A DNA stretch of 64,000 bases from Mikania micrantha. Its lineage: Eukaryota > Streptophyta > Magnoliopsida > Asterales > Asteraceae. Of this stretch, positions 33,971-46,100 are shown piece by piece. Position numbers and translations under genes: made by a program. Position 1 is the stretch's first letter; every line of letters begins with the position of its first letter. Location: positions 52,296,067 through 52,360,066 of the forward strand of contig CM018698.1 in the NCBI GenBank assembly GCA_009363875.1. The letters are read 5' to 3'. The notes beneath the pieces are model-generated. The model was not told the DNA's origin and did not search any database. It was given only the letters and a program-made list of their open reading frames with translations.

Positions 33971-35611
33971 CAACATCCCCCACTTCATGATTTGTTCATA
34001 GCCATGGTAGCTAACGTATCTCTACTTTGTTCTAGGGTGTGCGTGAAGGGTTTCCTAAGGTTAGAAGGGCATTTAGCCGGTTCTATGTGAGATTCAAAAT
34101 AGGGTTTTCAAAACCCTTAAATCGCAACAAAAATGGGTTGTTTACCTCGGATTTGCTGGACAAAAACACAGATCCTTTGTACTTTCGTGTAGAGGGGATC
34201 AAGATCTTTGTTTCGGATCAAGAATGGCTCGATTTCATCAAGAAATGGATGAGATATTGATGATTGAAGATCAAACTTTCTAGAGAGAGAAAGTTCCGGA
34301 AATTTGAATGTAGAGAGAGAAAGGGAGTGGAAGAAATGAATAGGTTGAACTCATTTAGGGTATTTATACCCCGGGTGAGTTCGGGTTCGTTTTCGTTGCT
34401 CGTCTCGCGTATTCGTTGCGTTTCCGGAACGTAACGCGTAATTTACATGTTTCAAATACAAGTAGTTTCTTTATTTATCTTTGATGAGTTTCAAAATTGT
34501 AAAACATTAAAATATTTTATTTTCTAAATCTTATGATCGTTCGTATCGTTTTCCGTTTTCGTTTCGTCAGAACCCGTCGCCATTGCGCGTATTCGTTCGA
34601 ATCGTCATTCGAACGAACACGACGATGGTTTGGCTTTCCAACTTTTGTTTTCTACTTTCCAGTCATCATTTCAGAACGTTAAGCTTTCAGATTTACTCGT
34701 ACAGATCGTCACCTCTACGAATAATTCGTCGTTTAGCATTCCGTAACAATAACCGTTATGGTTTCGTTCTGTTTAACCTCGTATACGTTTATACTTAATA
34801 GCACATTAACAAGCATCCGTGTGTGAGTTCTGCATTGTCTAACATGTTTCTGACTGTTTAACTGTTAAGTTTAAATCAGATTACAAAAACGATTGCATAA
34901 TAGTTTCGTGTCAAGCTTTGAAATGTTAATAGCATACAGATAGATCACGTAGTTTGTACCTGAGTTACTGTGCATTTACTGTTCAGATCACTGATCCGGC
35001 GACGTTTCCGGCACAGATGTTACACCCAAACCATTCTCCCCCCTTCACCTGTTTTCTGTTCGGATGCCCAAGAATCGACTGGATCCAACCGATTCTTGTA
35101 TCGTTCGAATTACAACACATTGACAGCTAAGACTCGATTATTATGGTAAGGATCTCACGCGTGAACAGCTAGTAATCAGCAATTAAACGAAAATCAATCG
35201 AATTAAACTCGAAATCTCGTTCTAAAAATACACACTTCGGCCGCAACTCAAATTCCATCGAAATCTCTATAAAAACCCAACCAATGGTACCCTTAGAACC
35301 ATAACATCCTCACGAACCTGTCTGGACTAAAAAAGAAGAACCTACAACAAGATTTGATCATTATTGGAGCCTAGGATCGACCGAACCTGTGCGTGATTCG
35401 AAACCACATCAAACGAGCATCAATCCAAGTAAGTAGCATGTCTTTAGAACCGTAGGAGTGTAAGGATCAAAAGCCCTATGCTTTTGATCCCTCACAAACC
35501 TCAATCAAACGGATTGAAAATTCGATTTGGATTAGGGCTTGTTTGATTTCAGATCCAATTTCTGTGACCAAATAAGTGTTAATCGAATTAGACTTGTTCA
35601 GGAAAAACATA

Positions 35612-35734
35612 AGTTAGCCCACTTGTTGGGCGCCCCATATGCGAGTTAAGGGTCGGGGGTTCGAACCCCACCCGGAACCTTTGAACCGGTTTTAACCATT
35701 TTAACCTATTTTAAATTCATTTTTTTATGTATAA

Positions 35735-35767
<33 letters not shown>

Positions 35768-35768
35768 T
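35612..35768 (+). repeat. tRNA-derived SINE with AAT-repeat tail
   Basis: TAGCCCACTTGTTGG at about 35614 fits the polymerase III A box and GGTTCGAACCC at about 35662 fits the B box. A short body then runs into (AAT)n at about 35736-35766, a usual SINE tail. No flanking duplication was resolved. Confidence 0.6.
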
Positions 35769-37464
35769 CTGGAAAATACTTTATAAACAGAAAATTTTAT
35801 TCTAACAACATTTATTTTATTTATAATTAATATATATGTATAAAAAATACATGTCACATAATAAAATATTTTCAATCAAGATTTAACTTTAAACATTATA
35901 CAAATCTTTTAATCATTTATAAATCAAGATAACCTTTACATTTTTTTTCCAAAATTAAAGTAAATTTAAATTTTAAAAACTTATATATACAATATTTTAT
36001 AAGAAACTTTAAATTTTAAAAAACTTTTAATAAGGTATCCTACACAAATTTAAGTTTTAAAATTTAAAAACATTTTTAAATATGAGTCTTATAAATCATG
36101 ACTTTATAAAGATATTTGAAATACAACTCTAAACATCTTTTGATCAAATTTAAATTCTATAACTTTTAATTTCACAAAACTGTTAGGAAAATAATTTATA
36201 AGACTTAAACCATGAAAATTATTCAATAAATTATCAAAATCTCTCTTTTAAAACAATAAGTATTATTTAATAACTCATAACACATTCAAACCATTACTAA
36301 TGGGGCACAAAATTTAGTAATAAATAATATGTAATGCTTTGACATTTCATTTTATTTATTATACACAAATAAGAATATTTAATTTTAGTTAAATATTCTC
36401 AAAACAATTATTCTTAGACTTTTATAATAAATAAATGGAATAATAAAAATATTCCAATTTATTTATTTAAACAAAGGAGGTTATTTAATTATAATAGATA
36501 ATTAAATAATCATAAACCATTATTCCAAGTACACATTTTAGAACATTAGGAATTCCATAAAGCCATAGACTTTTAGGCAAACATTTTAAAACTTTAAGAC
36601 AATCATTTGAACTTTAGTCTAAGACATATGCTTTGAACATTAGGAAAGGATTTCTAGCTTTTCCTCATATATACAACAAACATTTGGACAAGCTTAGACA
36701 AAACACAAGTGAGTTAATTTTTACTCCCTTTTACATTTTGTATACTTTTTGGGATGTTACATATGCTTTATACACAAACATATTCTTTGAGTCAAAACAT
36801 ATACATGATGCAAACTTTTAAGCTTAGTAGACATGATTTAGATGCTATGTGAACTTATGTGCTAAATGCTATGTGAGATTTAGGTTAGAAGACGTTTCAT
36901 ACTAAAACAAAAACAGTATCTAGTAGCCTAAGAATGTAGCTACGTTCTTCGCATTGACTTATGTCTTGTGTGAAAAAGGTGAAAAATACACATACATAAA
37001 CATTGTGATTTACATTATTTAAGTTAAGACCTAGCTAGTCTTGATTTAAACTTTGTAAGATTATTTGTTTGGATTCTTGCTTTGTGTTACTTGCAAATTA
37101 ACATATGCTTTAAATATAATCTATTTAGTTTAATAGTTTTGCATCCTTTTAAGTATTATATTAAATTATAGAATTTCTCACCAACTATGCAAATAGTTGA
37201 CCTTTATTTTACATATGTAATAGGATAAGATGAAGATCAAGAAAGAAGGGATGGACCTAGTTTAATTTAATTCATGTTATTTGTTTATTGTATTGAATTT
37301 TGAACAAATGTACTTGAATCTTTATTTGGTTGAATGAATTGTTGTTTGCTTTTATTTAAAATGGATTGTGTAATTACTTAAACTTAATCATAGCACCATG
37401 AGCTTTTGAACAATCACACCCGCACCCCAATGTATTCCGCCGTTAGTTGAGGTGTAACATTTAA

Positions 37465-38439
37465 TTGTTTAATTTGCATCCCACTATCCTAGTTCCTAAT
37501 TTGTGTGTTCTAGACTTTTAGTTTGTTTAATTGTTTAACTGTTTAAATTCCAATCAAAAATGATTGATTGTTTAATCTTTTAAATCATTTGTGTGTTTTA
37601 GACATTTAGTATGTGTGTTTTATTAGCATCCCAAATTTATAATTTTTGAATTATTGACATATATGTATTAAAAACAAAATGTATTGTTGCGTTAGTGCGT
37701 AAAAAGATAAATTAATGAGTTATGCATCCTAAACAACTTTCCGGTTGTCAAAAACGAAAAAAAGTGGAAAAGAGATGAAAATATGAGAAAGTCATAAGCC
37801 GGAGTTATGTATAGGGGCCTTTTTTCCACTGCTCGTCTTAGGGACTCTATTTCTCAGGGCCGCCCATGGTGAAATCTTCATGTTGTTATCAAGATTCACG
37901 TTTTTAAGATTTTTGTTTGTGAACAGTTTGAATTGGTTGTTCAATGATATTAAATCTATGGCTAGAATTTGATTATAGACCTGATTTTATTGTGTGAATA
38001 ATGCATAGATGGTGTAGCACGAAATGAATAAATAGATAGATGGTGTTGGTGTATTAATGTTGATGATGATAACGGGTGTGATGGTGGTTGAGTATTAATG
38101 AATGAAACGATCATTACTTTATTCAAAGTTTAGAGGTAATTGTTGTTTTTCTACGCGTGGTTTTACAGTATATGTCATTTTACTCTAAAAATTTAATTTT
38201 TTACTATTTACACATTATGATTTGCTTAGTTTTGTCATTTAACTTGATTCAATTAATTTCATCCATATTAGCAGTTTACTTTACATCCATTTAAGGGTAT
38301 AAATATCTCTTACCCCTAAATGTTATTAAATAAAAAAAATATCTAAAACTCCATTTAGTTTCATCCAAATAAATGACAGGCAGCTTCAATGCATGTTTGA
38401 AGTCTTTTTAAATACATATAGTAGTGAAAACAATACGTC
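37465..38439. other. Intergenic region, nothing recognised
   Basis: AT-rich sequence to the right of the TTTAA target duplication; no reading frame or element ends seen. Confidence 0.5.
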
Positions 38440-38700
38440 CCATTTGCGGTGCAAACATATAATGTATATGTGTGGGCCCTCAAGGGGCTAAAGTAAAATT
38501 GCACTAATTTTAACATTATTTTACTTATTTTGTGAAAATAACATTAAAAATGTTGGGATGATCAACTTTAAACGATAACTTTGAGCCAAGGACTCCTTCG
38601 AAGCAGCCTCTCTATCCCAACTGGGATAGGATAAGGTTTGTGTCTATCCTCCTCCCCAGACCCTACTAAAAAGTGGGAATATACTGGGTAAGTTTGTTTT
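38440..38700 (+). repeat. SINE-like dispersed repeat, copy B
   Basis: Same order of words as copy A: ATATAATGTATATGTG, AAAGTAAAATTGCAC, TTTTGTGAAAATAACATT, CCTCTCTATCCCA and AATATACTGGGTAAG. Confidence 0.6.
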
Positions 38701-39062
38701 TATAACATAGAAAACGATGCATATAACAAAAATGGCATGCAGCTCCAAAAAAATGATCTGCACCTTTGTTTTATTAATGAACCTGGAGCTCCAATATGAC
38801 ATTATTTTTACATGAACCTGCAGCTCCAATATGGCATTGTATACATTAACTTTTGTGGTCAGAATACTTAAGATTACATAACAAAATTCTATAATATCAT
38901 CATATAAATCATACTACCATAAGACTATCATATGACAAAAAAACGTAACAACTTGTTTCTTGAGTTCAATAAATTCCACACCAAAATTTAATAATACCAT
39001 TCAAATAACAAAAAGTATCACAATTCATGTTTCTTGCTCTAGTCATCTTCTCATCTTTTTAA

Positions 39063-39131
39063 TCCTTTTGTTATGTGGTTTGCCTAGTACAAGATCTCTT
39101 GTTATGACCTTTCTCTTTTGCATTTGCTACA
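39063..39131 (-). pseudogene. Relic of a MULE/FAR1-type protein C-terminus (zinc knuckle)
   Basis: Minus-strand codons give C-S-K-C, then K-R-E, then after one extra base G-H-N-K-R-S-C: a CX2CX4HX4C knuckle of the kind found at the C-terminus of Mutator-like transposases and FAR1-related proteins. A stop follows shortly. The flanking sequence is too decayed to extend the match. Based on a short motif, so tentative. Confidence 0.35.
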
Positions 39132-39358
39132 AAAACCGTGTTCCCTACTCTAGTCATCTTCTCACCTTAATAAATTTAAAATATCATTAAGATTGCAAAG
39201 GGCCTTTAAACCAAAGTTTCACCATTTGAAACCTTGAAATGGTAAAAGATAACTTCATCTTCTGCATAACTCATTTCTTCCATTATTGCATTGATATTAT
39301 AGATTGAGAACTAACATGCACCCCATGTCTAACATAGTCAATCTTGCCATTAACATAT

Positions 39359-40021
39359 TGTTGGGAATCGTAGTGGTATCTAGTTTGACTTTTAGGTAAA
39401 AACAAGTTTGACCAATTAGTATATTAAATCCATATTTAATATTAACGCAGCGGAATTATGGTTTCAAAATTTTCACTGTTAATATTCCCAATCAGGATCA
39501 AGGTTACAAAACATGCAAACACAGATAATTATAATTAATCTAATCTACCGATGAGAAAAGATTATACCCTTTTGGTTAATAGTTAACCGTTTGAGACACC
39601 GAGGTTCAACGAACGGATGCTAGAACAAAACACGAACAAGTTCCTGGTTCTTAACGGAAGCAGGTGGTGGTATGAAAGTAGGATGAAGATGATTAATCTT
39701 CTACTAGTTTCTTCTTGCACCAATCTTTCAAATGACCATCAAGCTCTCCCTCAAAGTCTTGATTATTCAAGCATATATATAGATGGAGATGAGATCAAGA
39801 GTTGGAGTGTGTATCTTGCACATAATCATGACATGCAAGATATGTCTTTTGAGTGTAAATCCATCTCAAATGATGGCATGCAAGATGTGACAAGATCTTG
39901 CATGATTTCTAATGATGACACTTGATTTTATTAGATATTATGATGGCATGCAAAGATTATGACAAGATCTTGCATGATATCTAATGATGACACTTGATTT
40001 TATTAGATATTATCTTAAATG

Positions 40022-40060
<39 letters not shown>

Positions 40061-40255
40061 GTTTAATTAAATAAATAAATAATTAAACTTATATAATTTA
40101 TAACAATTATAAATTATAAAACTGTTCGTGATTACCAGTTAATCAAATTAAGTGGATTTAATGTTCGTTGCCCACGGTGTAACTCTTACGGGTCACAGCT
40201 CGGTTAGTTACGTTAACTTATCGGATCCGTTCATAAAATCCAACAATCTCCCACT
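39359..40255 (-). repeat. 3' LTR of the copia element (897 bp)
   Basis: TGTTGGGAATCG to AAAATCCAACA. It differs from the other LTR mainly by a longer TAA run (about 40022-40060) and a few substitutions. Confidence 0.95.
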
Positions 40256-40266
40256 TGGACGGATTT
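40256..40266 (-). other. Polypurine tract of the copia element
   Basis: Minus strand AAGTGGGAGAT directly before the LTR start TGTTGG. Confidence 0.8.
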
Positions 40267-40982
40267 CGATAGAAGGCTAACGTAAACAGTCAGCGGTGCT
40301 TTAGCTGCACATGATTGCTCCTAACAAGGTATGACACTTTAAAGTCATTAACCAAATTATCATGCTACTATAGCAGGATACTAGACTTATGATAATCGTA
40401 GTCATCAATCCGTTCTGTAAAAGACATCAATTGAAACAATGAGACATGGATCTAATTCATTCTCATACGATGTTCAATTATTGTTGTTCTCGATTTAGAT
40501 TCAGAGTGGTCCAATCAAACACATAGTCAGTTTGGGTAAGGCCTTACACTTCACCAGTTTGAATCAACGAGGGCGCCACAATGTCTAACCGTTACATGAA
40601 ATATGTAAGAGTACAGAATCCCAATCTTGATTATATACAACTCCCACTGAACATCAGAATCATTCCCAATCAAAGCCTTTATGACTGGCAGTTACGCGAC
40701 AGTAGTTGACAATGATCAAAGAATGTCCCTTAGTAAACGGAAGTTCTAGTATACATCTCAGGTCAGAGGATACAAGATGAGTTTACCAATTTCAAAAACA
40801 TCTCATGACTAAGATCCATGGAGATGATTTGAAGCGAGTTACATCCAACATCATTCATAATGATGTCTGTGAATTTGGTAGTCAACTACTTGAGACCAAA
40901 TCTAGAATAGTCTTAATTCAGAGTCGTTCCCACGAGTCTAACCGACTATGGATAATTAAGAATACAAGATTCAAGGATTAAA

Positions 40983-43065
40983 TGTCACACCCCCACCCCT
41001 CGTCACCTCGTGTCTGGTCTGACGTCACTGAATCGGTTGCGGAAGCATAGTGGTGATATCTCCGAGGTGAGGGGTGACTTACTTGAACCAATATCACAGC
41101 ACACAGATTAACTTAAAAGAAATATATTACAAGGGTTTTCGTTATCACAACCAAACTTTTAGTTTATGAACAACTTATTACATATACCAAGTTATCTAAT
41201 TACAAGTGTTTAAGCGTGCTGCCTCACCTCAAGAGTCACTGTCTACCTGCAAAAGTTTTGAGTTTCGAAAGGTCAGCACAAAGCTGGTGAGTTCGTAAAG
41301 TTCAAGTTCAATAGTATGATATGATATGCAATTGTTCAATAGATATACAGTTCAAGACAACCATGGGACCTGTATCTACTTCCTTTCAGACGAGACTCTA
41401 CGATTTTGAAGACACTACCCACTGGTAATATCTTAATGCCTCATTATCTTAATGTCTATCACTAACATTAAGAAGGTGTTTTGAAAACAGCAGTAAACAT
41501 TCACACCAGGGGAGAAACAAACCTCCCAGTGAATGAGTTGTCAGCCGATAGTACTATCATTGTTCCTCGTTCGGCCACACATGGATTTACTAGATACAGT
41601 TCAAGGAATGAGGACTTTTGAGTTCTATGATAGAGTTCTGTCTACAGGCCAAAATCCCATGAAATCCCACAAAAGTCACAACAATCACATGAAATCACAC
41701 AGATATCAGTGATACATATCATATGTTCATTAAAAGTTCCACAATGTTCCCCGATGTTTACAAAAGATTAAAAATAAAAGGGGTTGTACGAAACTCACCT
41801 GATAATAATAGGGTAGCAGTGTATCACCAAACTGATAGTACAGAGATGATTCTGCATTTAGTTATCTTTAATAAGTTATTTATGTTCTAGTTTACTGATT
41901 AGATCCTTCTGAACGTTCAATGTCAAAGACATTGTTTAGTAAATCATCAACTCGATATTAATTATATAATTAATTAATTTAAGGTTATATCATACAATGT
42001 ATGATAATGTAGGAACCTACATTGCATTAGATTCCTAACACAAAGTTGATGACACTCTAGTTTAATCAGAATAATCTCAGATTAACCAAATAGTTAATGT
42101 TGTTGATTATAATGCTAAAACAGTTTCTAGATGATTTAATGGCTTAGGAGTGATTAATCCTTATTATTGATTACCCAAATATCATGAAATATCACAATGT
42201 AGCATTAGAATAGGTGAAATAACCAGATTTAACATACTAATCTGACTGTTATCACAAACATCAGATAATCATTCCAATGAGTATGTTAATGATTATGATT
42301 AGTTTGAAACACTTGAATTTAACCTTTGTATTTCAAAGATTAATCAAACTAATCACCTACATTGTCATAATCAAATGGTTTAAACCATTACGATCATAGG
42401 TATGATTTCATGCAAACCGGGCATCACAACGGATCAAAACAAGGATTTAACCGTTAGAACTTCGTGTTCTTCGTTTATAATCAATCCTAGCCATCATCTA
42501 GGCAATAATCAACAACCCTAACTATCTCATTACGTTCAAAATCAAGATCTAATCAATCAAAATCAAACTAGAAGGTTAAAACGAACCGTTACCTGTTCTG
42601 ACAAATTTCTGCGCGTATAACAACGATCAGGACTTGAAAATACGATCTGTGGTGCGATTTATGGCTTCAAATGGCTTTGAAATGAAGTATGATGGTGTTA
42701 GAATGAAGAAATGGCGTCTGGAGGTCGAACTGAGTCGAGAAAATGCGTTTTTGAGTTTTTCCAGACGTTCTGATCGTTTAAACACAATTCTTGCCGACAT
42801 AGCCAGCCAGGCGTATCGCCTGGATCCATGCACCCACGTCAGGCGTACCGCCTGACCCGTTTTTCTTCCAATATTTGATTTAAACTTCGTTTCGCGATTC
42901 CGGGAGCGTACGAACTCCGTTTTGCGCGCGGTTTTCGCCCACGTTCATCATTTTTCACATACTATCAATCCCCAATAACAAAAGTTACTAAATCCTCGTG
43001 GATTTTAAGCACGACCAAATGTGCTCACGTTATTAATGCCGAATTCTTCGTACGCAACTGTCACA
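40983..43065 (-). repeat. 3' LTR of gypsy element (2083 bp)
   Basis: TGTCACACCCCCACC to CGCAACTGTCACA on the plus strand. It carries two palindromes, CAGGCGTATCGCCTG (42808-42822) and CAGGCGTACCGCCTG (42840-42854). Confidence 0.96.
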
Positions 43066-43075
43066 GTCTCCTCCT
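43066..43075 (-). other. Polypurine tract of gypsy element
   Basis: Minus strand AGGAGGAGAC ends at the LTR start TGTGACAG. Confidence 0.85.
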
Positions 43076-43129
43076 GTTAGAGGAATTTCGTCCCGAAATT
43101 TAGTGAAAGACTTACGGGATAACAATTGA

Positions 43130-46100
43130 TCATGCAAATAAATGTGGGTATTTCTGTTCCATCTGATCTTCACGTTCCCACGTATATTCGGGTCCACGCT
43201 GTGAATTCCACCGAATTTTGACAATAGGTATGCGACTGCGTTTCAGTACCTTCACCTCTCGATCCATTACTTCAACTGGTTCTTCCCTGAATTGAAGTTT
43301 CTCATCAATTTGGATTTCTTTCAGAGGTACAATCAATGATTCATCAGTTAAGCACTTCTTCAGATTGGATACATGAAAGACATCATGAATATTACTGAGT
43401 TCAAGAGGTAACTCAAGTCTGTAGGCTACTGGTCCAATTCGTTCAAGAATTTTAAATGGTCCTACAAATCTTGGTGAAAGTTTACCTCTCTTCCCAAATC
43501 TGAATATACCCTTCCAAGGTGACACTTTCAACATTACTAGATCACCGATTTGAAATTCCAACGGTCTACGACGATTGTCAGCATAACTCTTTTGTCGATC
43601 GCGAGCAGCTTTAATTCGTTCTTGAATCAATGCGATCTTATCGGTTGTTTCCTGAATGAATTCTGGGCCAATGATTTGATTTTCACCTACTTCTGACCAA
43701 CAGATAGGTGATCTACATTTGCATCCATAAAGTGCTTCGAAAGGAGCGCATTGAATACTGGTATGGTAGCTGTTATTGTATGAAAATTCAACAAGTGGAA
43801 GATGAATATCCCAGCTACCTCCGAAATCAATCACACAGCTTCTGAACATGTCTTCAAGAGTTTGATTTGTTCGTTCAGTCTGCCCGTCAGTTTGTGGATG
43901 ATAAGCTGTGCTCATATTGATTTGTGTGCCCAGAGCATTCTGAAGAGTTTGCCAAAATCGTGACATAAATCGACTATCTCTGTCAGAAATGATAGAGATC
44001 GGTACTCCATGTCGAGATACAATCTCATTAACATAGAGTTTAGCGAGTCGATCCATAGAATAATCTTCTCGGATGGGTAAGAAATGCGCAGATTTCGTAA
44101 GGCGATCAACGATAACCCATATAGAGTCATGATTACGTGATGTTCTGGGTAATTTAGTAATGAAATCCATAGAGATCTGATCCCATTTCCACATGGGAAT
44201 CTCAGGTTGTTGTAATAACCCAGAAGGTCGTTGATGTTCAGCCTTAATTTTGAGACATGTTAAACATCGATCCACGTATTCAGCTATGTGTTTCTTCATT
44301 CCAGGCCACCAGTAAAAGTCTTTGAGATCTTTATACATTTTATCAGCACCTAGATGAATTGAATACCTGGATTTGTGCGCCTCATCCAAGATAATTGTTC
44401 GAGAGTTACCGAATAGAGGAACCCACATTCGGTCTTTGAAATACAACAGCCCATCGTCTTTAGTATCGAGTTTCTTGTCTAATCCCCTCAGTCCCTCAGC
44501 AGAATAGTTCGTTGCTTGTAAAGTTTGTTGCTGAGCGTCTTTGATTTGAGGAATTAGACTGGTTTGAATAGTCATACCTAACGCTTTTACACGTAACGGT
44601 TTTACTCGTTCCTTGCGACTCAAAGCATCAGCTACAACATTTGCTTTGCCTGGGTGATAACGAATCTCACAGTCGTAATCGTTCAACAGTTCAACCCATC
44701 GCCTCTGTCGCATGTTCAACATTTTCTGATCTAGAATGTGTTGGAGGCTTTTGTGATCAGTGTATATAATACACTTAGTTCCGTATAGATAATGTCTCCA
44801 AATCTTGAGTGCAAACACTACTGCACCAAGTTCTAGATCATGTGTGGTATAGTTTTTCTCATGTACTTTCAGTTGTCGAGAAGCATAAGCAATTACCTTA
44901 TCCTTCTGCATTAGAACACACCCAAGACCTTGACGTGAAGCATCACAATACACTGTGAAGTTATCAGTACCTTCAGGTAGTGCCAAGATAGGTGCGTTGC
45001 AGAGTTTATGTTTCAACAGTTGGAACGCCTCCTCCTGTTGAGAACTCCATATAAACGGTTGATTTTTCTGTGTCAATGTAGTCAGTGGCAAGGCTATCTT
45101 TGAAAAGTTCTTGATAAACCGGCGATAATAACCTGCCAACCCCAAAAATTGGCGTATTTCAGTCGGGGTTCGTGGTGTCTCCCATTGTTTCACTGCCTGA
45201 ATCTTACTGGGATCCACTTGAATACCGTTTTGATTTACTACATGACCCAGAAATTGAACTTCTCGTAACCAGAACTCACACTTGGAGAACTTGGCATATA
45301 ATTGTTCATGTGCCAAAAGTTCTAGAATTAGTTTCAAGTGTTGAGCATGTTCTTGTTGATTTCGAGAATAAATGAGAATATCATCAATAAACACAATCAC
45401 AAATTTATCCAGATAAGGTCTACATACTCGATTCATCAGATCCATGAAAACTGCTGGTGCATTGGTTAAACCAAATGGCATTACTAAAAATTCGTAATGT
45501 CCGTATCGAGTTCTGAAAGCAGTTTTAGGAATGTCATCATCATGAATACGTAACTGATGATATCCAGATCTTAAATCGATTTTTGAAAAATAAGTAACAC
45601 CTTGTAGTTGATCAAACAGATCATCGATACGAGGTAGTGGATAACGGTTCTTGATTGTCAGTTTATTGAGTTCCCTGTAGTCAATACACATTCTGAATGA
45701 ACCATCCTTCTTTTTCACAAAAAGAATAGGTGCTCCCCAGGGTGAGAAACTAGGTCTGATAAAACCTTTGTCTAACAGTTCTTGCAATTGACCTGAAAGT
45801 TCTTGCATTTCGGATGGTGCAAGCCGATACGGGGCTTTAGCAACAGGTGCTGCACCTGGAATCAAGTCGATTCGAAATTCAACTTGTCTCACTGGGGGTA
45901 ATCCTGATATGTCCTCAGGAAAGACTTCAGGAAAATCTTTGACTACTGGGATATCTGTGATTTGTTTGGGTGAAGAACTGTGCTCAGTCACATGTGCCAG
46001 GAAAGCATAACAGCCTTTCCTTAAGAATTTCTGAGCTTGCATACAAGATATGAGACCAAGTTTTCTACCAGCTCGTTCTCCTTGAACTACCAGTGTATTA

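Larger units (their letters stand above)
31243..35024 (-). mobile_element. Giant LTR (solo LTR), 3782 bp, copy 2
   Basis: Starts TGTTGTGCCCGAGCC and ends CCGGCACAGATGTTACA on the plus strand, with the duplication CCCAA (31238-31242 and 35025-35029). Its reverse complement aligns with copy 1 (1067-5296) at both ends, at the TATA/CT leader, and at the segment around 31680-31830 versus 4710-4830. No internal coding region or second LTR. Confidence 0.87.
30058..37459 (+). mobile_element. Ty3/gypsy retrotransposon, collapsed by internal deletion
   Basis: The TTTAA duplication flanks the whole (30053-30057 and 37460-37464). The left end TGTAATCCCTAGGG is the first part of the 5' LTR. It is joined at about 30241 to the last part of pol, followed by a purine tract and a 3' LTR that starts with the same 139 bp (30685-30823) and ends GGTGTAACA at 37459. 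The 3' LTR is about 2988 bp once the nested giant LTR and its duplicated target are removed. The rest of the 5' LTR, primer site, gag and most of pol are gone. Confidence 0.88.
30685..37459 (+). repeat. 3' LTR, interrupted by a giant solo LTR and a SINE
   Basis: Starts TGTAATCCCTAGGG after the purine tract and ends GGTGTAACA. The nested giant LTR occupies 31243-35024 (with one extra CCCAA). The rest reads as continuous AT-rich LTR sequence: 35025-35600 with a TATA-like ctataaaaaccc at about 35269, and 35770-37459. Confidence 0.82.

Noticed and set aside
33675..33983. 102-codon minus-strand frame rich in Arg, Pro and His
   Set aside because: Produced by the CGAATG repeat array in giant LTR copy 2.
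35650..35685. Possible tRNA gene (GGTTCGAACCC)
   Set aside because: No cloverleaf with acceptor and anticodon arms can be formed around it; a SINE with an AAT tail fits better.
39617..39925. 102-codon frame repeated at 56757-57065
   Set aside because: Part of the two copia LTRs; the duplication comes from the element, not from a gene family.
42627..42855. Overlapping reading frames of about 70 codons on both strands, repeated exactly at 50483-50711
   Set aside because: They are identical because they lie in the two LTRs of one gypsy element; no sign of selection for coding.
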